A DNA stretch of 41,614 bases from Anaerolineae bacterium (GTDB lineage: Bacteria > Chloroflexota > Anaerolineae > Anaerolineales > Villigracilaceae): the NCBI GenBank assembly GCA_021324435.1, contig JAJPIZ010000022.1:1-41614 (forward strand), in the 5' to 3' direction. The position numbers and the translations under genes are program-made. This document shows, one piece after another, positions 24,091-31,111 of the stretch; the stretch's first letter is position 1; the number at the start of each line of letters is the position of its first letter. Under the pieces are notes generated by a model, which was not told the origin of the DNA, did not search any database, and saw only the letters and a list, made by a program, of their open reading frames with translations.

Positions 24091-24642
24091 TGTTCTTCGA
24101 TAAAACACCAGCAGCGTCGTTCCGTATTTTCTTTGCTCGAACTCTTCCAGCGCCTTCAATTCAAGGCCCCGATATTCTTTTGGGTCAATCTGAACAATCG
24201 CCCAGCCATCCTCAGCCAGCCAGCCGGGATTGTCGTCCAGTTCTTTCATGGCGTTGATCCACATCTCATGATATTGCGGCGGGGCGATGTAGATGTAATG
24301 GAATTGACGGTCGGGGCGCGTTGCCAGAAAACTGAACGCGTCGCCGCGTTTCGCCTCGGCGCGGGACGCGAGGCGGGTGCTCGTTAAATTTTCCTTGATC
24401 GTATCTATCGGCGCGCGGTTCAAATCCGTGAAGCGGACGAACGCCGCGCCGCGGCTGAGGGCTTCGATTCCCACCGCGCCTGTCCCGCCAAACACATCCC
24501 ACCAAACCGAATTGACCACATCTGCGCCAATGATATTGAACAAGGCTCCCTTGACGCGATCTGTGATTGGGCGAGTGGTGTCGCCCGGAACAGACCTAAG
24601 TTTACGGCCCTTGGCCGTTCCCGAAATAACCCGCAGACTCAT
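24085..24642 (-). CDS. rsmD: 16S rRNA (guanine(966)-N(2))-methyltransferase RsmD
   Basis: A 185-residue class I SAM methyltransferase. It starts with the RsmD-typical MSLRVISGTAKGRKL and TRPITDRVKGALFNI. The SAM motif DVFGGTGAVGIEALSRGA begins at residue 49. The catalytic motif, normally D/N-PPY, reads A-P-P-Q-Y at residues 120-124, so the first acidic/amide residue is alanine and a glutamine is inserted before tyrosine. Activity is therefore not certain. Its ATG overlaps the TGA of the upstream glycosyltransferase gene by 4 nt, implying coupling. Confidence 0.85.
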   Translation of the reverse strand: MSLRVISGTAKGRKLRSVPGDTTRPITDRVKGALFNIIGADVVNSVWWDVFGGTGAVGIEALSRGAAFVRFTDLNRAPIDTIKENLTSTRLASRAEAKRGDAFSFLATRPDRQFHYIYIAPPQYHEMWINAMKELDDNPGWLAEDGWAIVQIDPKEYRGLELKALEEFEQRKYGTTLLVFYRRTV

Positions 24643-26198
24643 GGAATTTGCTTGACGACGCAGAATGTCGCGCCGGCGCGGCCCACACTTAGAATAACCG
24701 GCGCGTCGTGGAATGTTTTCCGATCCTCATTGCCGCGTGTGTTGATAAGGATGTAATCGCCCGATTTGATTTGATTCTCATTCCCGCGCTCATCGAGGAC
24801 GGTGATGTTGCTCGAAGCATATGTCGCGGCAATATACGCCTCTCGGTGGACATACAACGTTGACGATGGCGGCGCGATCTGCTTGAACTTTTCCACCGCT
24901 TCTTTATAACAGGTCAGCCAGTATTCGGTCTCGTAATGACGGAATGCGCCGCCCGTCCCACCGATAAAGGAGTTGTAATACGCATATTCGTAAGGATGAA
25001 GTTGGATGATTCCAATTATGCCCGGAGCGAGAATTGCCGGAATAAGAAGAGCGTTAATCCAGGTCCTCTTGATTTTCTCAAAGAGAAAATCAATTGCAAA
25101 TCCCGTGAAGACAAAGATCGGCGGGAGGATAAAAAGGAAGTGACGCATCCCATCGAAGTTGGGTGGGTTGCGCAAGATAACATAGGCAAAGGGAATTACA
25201 AGCCATGACAGAATAAGGGAGGCTTGAAGCAATTTTTGTCCATCGTTTTTCAATTTGTGATATGCGACGACCGTGCCCAGTATGAAAAGCGGCCAGACGA
25301 ATTCTGTCAGCGTGAAGAAGAGGTAGAAGAGCAAATAGCGATGCGGCAATTCGTTTGCGCGATACATTTGATCGGCGAAGAGGACCGGCAGTATGGTTGG
25401 ATTAGCCGACATGAATTGGAACGCCTGCAAAAACCGCAATGGTGTTTCCCAGAGATAGGGCCAGGTCGCGATCATGATCGCGATGGACAATGATGCATAC
25501 AGCACCATCCACGTCGCGGTTCGACGGTTGGGGCGTTGGGCGAGGTAATAGATGACGACGAGCAAGCCGGCCAAAGGTCCAAGAACACGAATCGATGTTG
25601 CGATCCCAAGCATAAAGGCCGCGAGAATAACATCCCAAATCGGCTTATGATCCGACACGACAAAGTTATCCACCATGCGAAATCCAGAATAAATCGCTCC
25701 GGTTAGGAAGACAAGGAAAGACGGGTCTTTTGGATTGATGAAGGCATGTCCCCACAAGAGCGGCTGAGACAGAAAAAGCGCGGATGTCGCCAGCGCCGCC
25801 CACGGATTCATAAGGCGTTCGCAAAGTTTATAAAGAAAATAGACGCCGAGAAGGAATGCGAGGAAATTGACAAGGTGCCAGGCGTCGTCCGTATTGATAT
25901 TGAGTTTTTCAATCAGATAGACCGGCTCGCGCGTCAAAAGCAGATAAGCCGGGCCGCGATTCTTGTGATCATCGCCGCTGGGGCCATACGATTGGTTGAG
26001 ATCAAAATGGCCGCTGAACCAATTCGACGGAGTATACGCATAGCCGAGGGCATCGGCATATTTGTAAAAAAGCGGCTCGTCCCATGAAAAGCCGTAATCG
26101 CGGAAAGTGGAAAGGCCCATGATAAGTGCGAAAAGCAAAAGGACATACAAAGGAGTTTCTTGGCGACCTCGAAATAGCGTTGGGTTGGATATTTTCAT
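24639..26198 (-). CDS. GT-C membrane glycosyltransferase (PMT/ArnT-like)
   Basis: A 519-residue polytopic protein with around ten hydrophobic segments. The first extracytoplasmic loop has DYGFSWDEPLFYKY; an acidic pair after the first helix is the hallmark of GT-C enzymes that use polyprenyl-phosphate sugars. The hydrophilic C-terminal part (about 420-519) would lie outside the membrane. It most likely transfers a sugar from a lipid carrier to lipid, polymer or protein. The acceptor is unknown. There is almost no leader between the predicted promoter and the ATG. Confidence 0.7.
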   Translation of the reverse strand: MKISNPTLFRGRQETPLYVLLLFALIMGLSTFRDYGFSWDEPLFYKYADALGYAYTPSNWFSGHFDLNQSYGPSGDDHKNRGPAYLLLTREPVYLIEKLNINTDDAWHLVNFLAFLLGVYFLYKLCERLMNPWAALATSALFLSQPLLWGHAFINPKDPSFLVFLTGAIYSGFRMVDNFVVSDHKPIWDVILAAFMLGIATSIRVLGPLAGLLVVIYYLAQRPNRRTATWMVLYASLSIAIMIATWPYLWETPLRFLQAFQFMSANPTILPVLFADQMYRANELPHRYLLFYLFFTLTEFVWPLFILGTVVAYHKLKNDGQKLLQASLILSWLVIPFAYVILRNPPNFDGMRHFLFILPPIFVFTGFAIDFLFEKIKRTWINALLIPAILAPGIIGIIQLHPYEYAYYNSFIGGTGGAFRHYETEYWLTCYKEAVEKFKQIAPPSSTLYVHREAYIAATYASSNITVLDERGNENQIKSGDYILINTRGNEDRKTFHDAPVILSVGRAGATFCVVKQIP

Positions 26199-26208
26199 AG
26201 TTTAGCAT

Positions 26209-26220
26209 CTATTATAATAG
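26209..26220. promoter_or_regulatory. Palindromic divergent -10 region (CTATTATAATAG)
   Basis: A perfect 12-bp palindrome contains TATAAT on the plus strand (26213-26218) and TATAAT on the minus strand (26216-26211). It lies in the 43-nt gap between the divergent GT-C and MBOAT genes. A plus-strand start near 26225 leaves room for AGGAG at 26229-26233 before the MBOAT ATG. A minus-strand start near 26204 gives a leader of only about 6 nt for the GT-C gene. No good -35 element is visible on either side. Confidence 0.5.
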
Positions 26221-26241
26221 CCATCCATAGGAGCATCTTGT

Positions 26242-27696
26242 ATGGATTTTAATCGTCCGCAATTCTTGTTTTTATTTTTGCCTTTTTTTCTGATCGTATA
26301 CTTTGCTGCTGATCGCAAATGGCGGCGGTTAGTGGGGTTGGGAGGCAGCCTGTTGTTCTTTGCGTGGGGGCAATTAGGATACGTTCCTTTGATGATAGCA
26401 CTGATATTGGTGAATTACTGGCTTGGCCGGAAACTCGAATTACAGCGGGACAATGTGAGAATAGTGGGATACCTTTTGGCCTTTGGCATAGCCCTTGATC
26501 TGGGTCTGTTGGTTTTCTTCAAGGTTTTGTTATCGTATGGGGGGGATATGATCACATTGCTTCGGATCCATATCCCGCGTCTGGTGGCTGACTGGCTAAA
26601 AACGGCCCAATACCCACTTGGAATTTCCTATGTGAGTTTTCAGGCAATTTCCTACCTGATTGATGTGCGCCGAAAAACATGTAACGCTGAAAATAGCCTT
26701 CTGAGTTTCTCGTTCTACATTTTTTTCTTTCCCAAGATCATCGCGGGCCCGATTACCCGTTATGCCACGATGGCGCAGCAACTAGCTGAGCCAGTGATCT
26801 CTCATAAAGAGATTGCCGTAGGCATCCGCCGCTTCATCTTTGGTCTCGCAAAAAAGGTTTTGATCGCCGATGTGCTGGGGAAAATTGTGAGTGCGGCTTT
26901 CAAGCTAGAGTCTCCGAACTATCCTCCCGCAACGGCATGGTTTGTGATAGCCTGTTTTGCACTGCAAATCTATTTTGATTTTTCAGGTTACTCCGATATG
27001 GCAATAGGACTGGGAAAGATGCTTGGTTTTTCACTAATCGAAAACTTTAATTACCCATATTTTGCGCGGAGTCTTGGTGATTTCTGGAGACGGTGGCACA
27101 TCTCGCTTTCAAGCTGGTTCCGGGATTATGTTTTTTATCCACTTGAGCGACATCGCGTCCCATTTATTGGACAGCCGCTGAACATCTTGATCGTCTTCTT
27201 ATTGACTGGCCTGTGGCACGGGATTAACTTGCCATTCGTTTTGTGGGGATTGTGGCATGGTCTGTTCATAGCACTTGAAAGTCTGTTCCTAGGTCGCAGG
27301 TTGGTTCAGGCCCCGGTAGTCGCCCATGTTTATTCATTAGTTGTGATTTTGCTCGGCTGGGTGTTCTTTCGCTCGCCGTCGACCGAATTTGCAATCCAAT
27401 TTCTCCAAAGGTTGTTTGGCGATGCCAAAAATATTACTCTGCTGCCATTCACCGAAACCATGCCTTTGCCTATCATTGACCCGTCCGTGTGGCTCGCGTT
27501 TGCCTTCGGGATTTTGTTCAGCTTCCCGGTTGTCCCTGCGATCCAAACTGTCATGACGCGTATGCTTAGCCGTTACAAATCCATGGAACTTCCATTCAAA
27601 ATTGCCTATGATGTGATCGCGCTTCTGTTTTTGCTCGCTTCTGTGTCAATGTTGGTCAGCAGTGCTTTTGCGCCGAATATCTACAAGAACTTTTGA
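26242..27696 (+). CDS. MBOAT-family O-acyltransferase (AlgI-like)
   Basis: A 484-residue membrane protein with about ten hydrophobic segments. Family motifs include FFPKIIAGPITRY, YFDFSGYSDMAIGLGKMLGF, FWRRWHISLSSWFRDYVFYPL (H286) and the active-site LTGLWHG (H326), followed by WGLWHG. AlgI-type proteins move acetyl groups across the membrane for O-acetylation of polysaccharides. AGGAG lies 8 nt ahead of the ATG. The next gene, an AlgJ/AlgX-like protein, starts 2 nt after the stop, forming a standard two-part acetylation unit. Confidence 0.9.
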   Translation: MDFNRPQFLFLFLPFFLIVYFAADRKWRRLVGLGGSLLFFAWGQLGYVPLMIALILVNYWLGRKLELQRDNVRIVGYLLAFGIALDLGLLVFFKVLLSYGGDMITLLRIHIPRLVADWLKTAQYPLGISYVSFQAISYLIDVRRKTCNAENSLLSFSFYIFFFPKIIAGPITRYATMAQQLAEPVISHKEIAVGIRRFIFGLAKKVLIADVLGKIVSAAFKLESPNYPPATAWFVIACFALQIYFDFSGYSDMAIGLGKMLGFSLIENFNYPYFARSLGDFWRRWHISLSSWFRDYVFYPLERHRVPFIGQPLNILIVFLLTGLWHGINLPFVLWGLWHGLFIALESLFLGRRLVQAPVVAHVYSLVVILLGWVFFRSPSTEFAIQFLQRLFGDAKNITLLPFTETMPLPIIDPSVWLAFAFGILFSFPVVPAIQTVMTRMLSRYKSMELPFKIAYDVIALLFLLASVSMLVSSAFAPNIYKNF

Positions 27697-27698
27697 CA

Positions 27699-28736
27699 AT
27701 GAGCCCGTCAATGAAAAAATATATCGAGGAAAAATATTCTATATTCTTTATTGTGATTTTTATCGGTTTGTTGATTCTGCCTTTACGCGGCACGGCTCTG
27801 AACATCCAGGCACTCGATGGCTCTTTTTATGGCCGTGATCGCTTGATCGCCCTTGCTGTGGATTTTCGCATTTTGATTGGCGATAGGGTCTTTCCCAAAG
27901 TAATTATTGGACGCGACCATTGGCTGATATATACTCCTGAAAACAGTCTTGACGATTATCAGAATGCCATACCGTTATCCGAAGGCGATCTTGCCCTTAT
28001 TCAGAAAAGCCTTGACGACTTCAGTGTACATCTTCGTCGGCAAGGGATGACTTTACTGGTAGTCATCCCGCCGAACAAGAATACAATCTACCCCGAGTAT
28101 GTCCCTGGCGAAATACCAATCATTGGAAAAGAGTCCCGGCTGGATCAATTGCTTCACTATATGGAAGTAAATGGACAGACGCGAATCCTGGATCTTCGCC
28201 CCGCCTTGTTGCAAGCGAAGCAGAACCGTCAAGTATATTACGCTACGGATACACATTGGAACGAGGCAGGTATGTTCATCGGCTACCACGAGATTGTGGT
28301 CGCTCTCGAGCAGGATTATCCACAACTGATACCGCTTCCTGAATCAGACTTTCGGATTTCTCCACCTCGACAAGAGAACCTCGACCTTGCCCAAAACATC
28401 GGCACCGATTTGATTGCCGAAAACGTAGTTAAGTTCCTGCCGAAGTTCGACAGTCACACGACTTTCAAAAGCCTGGCTTTGGGACAGCGCAAAATAACCC
28501 TGTCCTACAATCCGGATCCCAGCTTGCCAAAGGCGGTGATTTATCACGACTCTTTCTTTTTCCCCATCATGCCTTTTCTCTCGGAGCACTTTAGCCGAGC
28601 CGTCTACATTCAAAATTATCTTGGGGGTGGGCTTTGGAATATATCTTGGGTGGAGGAGGAAAAGCCTAATGTTGTGATCTTGGAATTTTCAGAAAGATAT
28701 CTTCAAGATATTCCCCTCCTACTTGGATATAAATAA
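27699..28736 (+). CDS. AlgJ/AlgX-like polysaccharide O-acetyltransferase
   Basis: About 345 residues. One N-terminal membrane anchor (IFFIVIFIGLLILPL) precedes a SGNH-hydrolase-like exterior domain. The AlgX/AlgJ signature TDTHWN (D184, H186) and a later HDSFFFP block with the probable nucleophile S285 are present. It would transfer the acetyl group exported by the preceding MBOAT protein to a surface glycan. ATG 27699 lies 2 nt after the MBOAT stop; ATG 27711 is an alternative. Neither has a clear ribosome binding site, so coupling is likely. Confidence 0.85.
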   Translation: MSPSMKKYIEEKYSIFFIVIFIGLLILPLRGTALNIQALDGSFYGRDRLIALAVDFRILIGDRVFPKVIIGRDHWLIYTPENSLDDYQNAIPLSEGDLALIQKSLDDFSVHLRRQGMTLLVVIPPNKNTIYPEYVPGEIPIIGKESRLDQLLHYMEVNGQTRILDLRPALLQAKQNRQVYYATDTHWNEAGMFIGYHEIVVALEQDYPQLIPLPESDFRISPPRQENLDLAQNIGTDLIAENVVKFLPKFDSHTTFKSLALGQRKITLSYNPDPSLPKAVIYHDSFFFPIMPFLSEHFSRAVYIQNYLGGGLWNISWVEEEKPNVVILEFSERYLQDIPLLLGYK

Positions 28737-28744
28737 AACATTAA

Positions 28745-28781
28745 CCCCGCCGGCAATTTACGGGCGAGGCGTCTATTTTTT
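28745..28781 (+). terminator. Rho-independent-like terminator after the acetylation pair
   Basis: CCCCGCC at 28745-28751 pairs with GGCGAGG at 28763-28769, with one mismatch, and is followed by CGTCTATTTTTT. The structure ends the plus-strand acetylation unit and overlaps the stop of the converging thioesterase gene. Confidence 0.45.
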
Positions 28782-29240
28782 CTCGAGCCGCCGTTTTTGT
28801 CTTTCCTGGGCTTCTAGTAGTTTGCGTTTCTCGTCTTCTGTCTCGGCTCTCAGCGGCGGGACAGAGGTGGGCTTGCCGCTGTCGTCCAGCGCGACATAAA
28901 CGAGATAGGCGGTGTTGGTGTGCGTCCGTTCGCCGGTGATTGGATTCTCTGCTTGTACCTGGACTTCGACTTCGATGGAGGTTCGGCCTGCATACGTGAC
29001 TTCAGCTGTCAACGTGACTAGATCGCCGATTTTGATCGGGTTGCGGAAAACCATCGAGTCAATTGCGACGGTCACTACGCGTCGTTGCGCGTGACGCATA
29101 CAGGCCAGCGCTCCCGCTTCGTCTACAAGCTTCATGATCCAGCCGCCGTGAACATTGCCCAGATTGTTGGCGTGTTCCGGTTGCATGAGTTGTGCGATAC
29201 TGATGCGAGAGGCGCGAACGGGTTTTGCAGAATCGGTCAT
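28773..29240 (-). CDS. Acyl-CoA thioesterase, hotdog fold
   Basis: A 155-residue hotdog-domain protein of the YciA/BACH group. The motif HGGWIMKLVDEAG (residues 31-43) holds the catalytic aspartate D40 and the substrate-loop histidine. VTLTAEVTYAGRTSIEVEVQVQAENP is typical of the second half. It hydrolyses acyl-CoA to fatty acid and CoA in the cytoplasm. The C-terminus is a charged helix (EDEKRKLLEAQERQKRRLEKK in part). AGGA lies 9 nt ahead of the ATG. Confidence 0.9.
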   Translation of the reverse strand: MTDSAKPVRASRISIAQLMQPEHANNLGNVHGGWIMKLVDEAGALACMRHAQRRVVTVAIDSMVFRNPIKIGDLVTLTAEVTYAGRTSIEVEVQVQAENPITGERTHTNTAYLVYVALDDSGKPTSVPPLRAETEDEKRKLLEAQERQKRRLEKK

Positions 29241-29259
29241 TCAGAATAATCCTAAAGTT

Positions 29260-29625
29260 TTAGTCCAGGTCTTCGCGGAGTTCTCCAACGTCGAGAGTGT
29301 GGAGACGTTCGGGTTCGTCGAGCAGTACGTCAATTTGGCTGTGACTCAATTCGCTCATCAGAGGAGCAAGCGGAATGGTTGCGGGCGGGTAAATCTTCCT
29401 CGGAACGGGAGGCGGCTCAAGTCGAGGTTTGAGCGTGGAGGTCGCGCGCTTGCGCAGAATGCGCGGGTCGTTGGTCAAATATCCCACATAGTATCCAATC
29501 ACGGAATAGACTTCCCGCTTTGGAGTGACCCAGCCGATCCAGTCTCCGTTGCGATTGAAGATGTAGGGATATTCGAGGAACGCCTCGGGATCGCCTTTTG
29601 TATTGTAGATTGGGATCAATGCCAT
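29260..29625 (-). CDS. Small unknown protein with repeated beta-strand units
   Basis: About 121 residues. I do not recognise it with certainty. The N-terminal 60 residues contain short aromatic-glycine strand units (IPIYNTKGDPEAF, YPYIFNRNGDWIGWV, VYSVIGYYVGYL). These recall small 4-fold beta-flower-type domains; this is tentative. The second half is proline-rich and ends in acidic residues. The ATG at 29625 is preferred over a GTG two codons earlier. It lies between the thioesterase and GtrA genes, all on the minus strand. Confidence 0.6.
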   Translation of the reverse strand: MALIPIYNTKGDPEAFLEYPYIFNRNGDWIGWVTPKREVYSVIGYYVGYLTNDPRILRKRATSTLKPRLEPPPVPRKIYPPATIPLAPLMSELSHSQIDVLLDEPERLHTLDVGELREDLD

Positions 29626-29639
29626 AGTCACCTGCCTCG

Positions 29640-30098
29640 TTAGTCTACATCATTATACGTCCAATAGCGGTTGACGAAGAAATTCCAAAGCATGACAATT
29701 CCGACCGCCATAGCGAGAGTGAGATTGCGGGCTATAAATTCAGGAGTGAGGGATAGTCTGAATTGAAGATGTTGAAAGAAACTTCGGAGCGGCGGCTCGA
29801 CGAAATGGAGAATCGGAACGCGGATGGCAATGCCGGCCACATTGACGATGAAGAACATCCCAAGTTGATGGGCGAGATGACGCGAACGAGATTCAGGGTA
29901 TGTCCAGTAGCGATTCCAAATGAAGTTGCTGATGACGGCGCAGACGAATGAAATCGTCCCCGCAAAGACGAGCGGCATATCTGCAAAATGAGTCAGCGCG
30001 TTGGCGATGCCGAAGTCTATGGTTGCCCCCAGTGCGCCAACGACCAGAAATTTTAAGAAGCGTGTCCGTTCGGTGGGATTGTGCAAAATAGCGATCAT
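29640..30098 (-). CDS. GtrA-like membrane protein
   Basis: A 152-residue protein with four predicted membrane helices, matching the GtrA family: [23 protein letters not shown], then [11 protein letters not shown], and a repeat of that motif near the C-terminus ([11 protein letters not shown]). GtrA-family proteins are proposed flippases or partners for lipid-linked sugars in surface glycan synthesis. The ATG at 30098 overlaps the stop of the sugar-nucleotide gene in a 4-nt ATGA, so the two are likely made together. Confidence 0.85.
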   Translation of the reverse strand: MIAILHNPTERTRFLKFLVVGALGATIDFGIANALTHFADMPLVFAGTISFVCAVISNFIWNRYWTYPESRSRHLAHQLGMFFIVNVAGIAIRVPILHFVEPPLRSFFQHLQFRLSLTPEFIARNLTLAMAVGIVMLWNFFVNRYWTYNDVD

Positions 30099-31054
30099 AT
30101 GAGTCCGAGTTTTTGTTTGAAATAAGGAATGGTTTTGCGGAGGCCTGCATCCAGATCGAATTTCGGTTCCCATCCCAAAATTGTGCGGGCGCGCGTAATG
30201 TCAGGCTGGCGGCGCTGCGGATCGCGGGCACTGCGCGCGTCGGTTACAAAAGTGATGCCGGCTTTGTTTCCCGTGATCTTGTTAATCGCTTCGGCGAATT
30301 GAACAAGGGTCATCTCATCGGGATTGCCAATGTTGACAGGCAAGTGTTCGTCTGACATCAGCAGGCGTACAATACCCTCGATCAAATCATCCACATAGCA
30401 GAAGGAACGGGTCTGCTGCCCGTCGCCATAGACCGTGAGGGGTTGACCGAGCAGGGCCTGTTTGAGCATGTTCGGAAGCGCGCGGCCGTCTTCGAGGTCC
30501 ATGCGCGGACCGTAGGTATTGAAGATGCGCACGATGCGCGTGTCCACGCCGTGCTGACGGTGATAGGCCATCGTCAGTGATTCGGCGAAGCGTTTGGCTT
30601 CATCGTACACCGCGCGCGGACCGACCGGGTCCACATTGCCAGCATAAGATTCGGTTTGCGGATGGACAAGTGGGTCGCCATAAATCTCGCTTGTGGATGC
30701 CAGCAGAAAACGCGCGTGATAGGCTTTTGCTACGCCGAGCGTATTGTGCGTTCCCAGCGCGCCGGCTTTCATCGTTTGAATAGGGAGGTTGAAATACGCA
30801 GTCGGAGATTGCGGGTTTGGACTGGCTGGAGATGCAAAGTGAAGCACAGCGTCCACTTTGCCGGGCACAAAGATGTAATTGGAAACGTCGTGCCGGTAGA
30901 AAGTGAACTTGCCATTGCCCATCAAGTGAGCAATGTTTTCGCGGCTGCCTGTGACGAAGTTATCGAGGCCGACGACTTCATGTCCATCAGCCAGCAGGCG
31001 GTCACAGAGATGGGAGCCGAGGAACCCCGCGGCTCCTGTGATCAAAATTCGCAT
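30095..31054 (-). CDS. UDP-glucuronate decarboxylase-like NAD-dependent epimerase/dehydratase
   Basis: A 319-residue extended short-chain dehydrogenase. The NAD-binding GAAGFLG motif lies at residues 7-13 and the catalytic Y150-x3-K154 in [15 protein letters not shown] and [18 protein letters not shown] are typical of UDP-xylose synthase (UXS) relatives, which turn UDP-glucuronate into UDP-xylose. A dTDP-glucose dehydratase-type activity cannot be excluded. GAGG lies 5 nt before the ATG, and the stop overlaps the GtrA start. Confidence 0.88.
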   Translation of the reverse strand: MRILITGAAGFLGSHLCDRLLADGHEVVGLDNFVTGSRENIAHLMGNGKFTFYRHDVSNYIFVPGKVDAVLHFASPASPNPQSPTAYFNLPIQTMKAGALGTHNTLGVAKAYHARFLLASTSEIYGDPLVHPQTESYAGNVDPVGPRAVYDEAKRFAESLTMAYHRQHGVDTRIVRIFNTYGPRMDLEDGRALPNMLKQALLGQPLTVYGDGQQTRSFCYVDDLIEGIVRLLMSDEHLPVNIGNPDEMTLVQFAEAINKITGNKAGITFVTDARSARDPQRRQPDITRARTILGWEPKFDLDAGLRKTIPYFKQKLGLI

Positions 31055-31079
31055 GAATACCTCATGATGATTTTGGAAT

Positions 31080-31105
31080 GTAGTAACGACTTAAGCCGTT
31101 ACTAC
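31080..31105. repeat. Palindromic interspersed repeat, GTAG-AACG family (copy 2)
   Basis: A 26-bp near-perfect palindrome: GTAGTAACG at 31080-31088 pairs exactly with CGTTACTAC at 31097-31105, around a CTTAAG centre. It matches the degenerate hairpin at 8357-8404 at about 16 of 21 positions. On the plus strand it is followed by GATTTTTTATTT, but no plus-strand gene reads into it. It lies between two minus-strand genes. Confidence 0.75.
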
Positions 31106-31111
31106 GATTTT

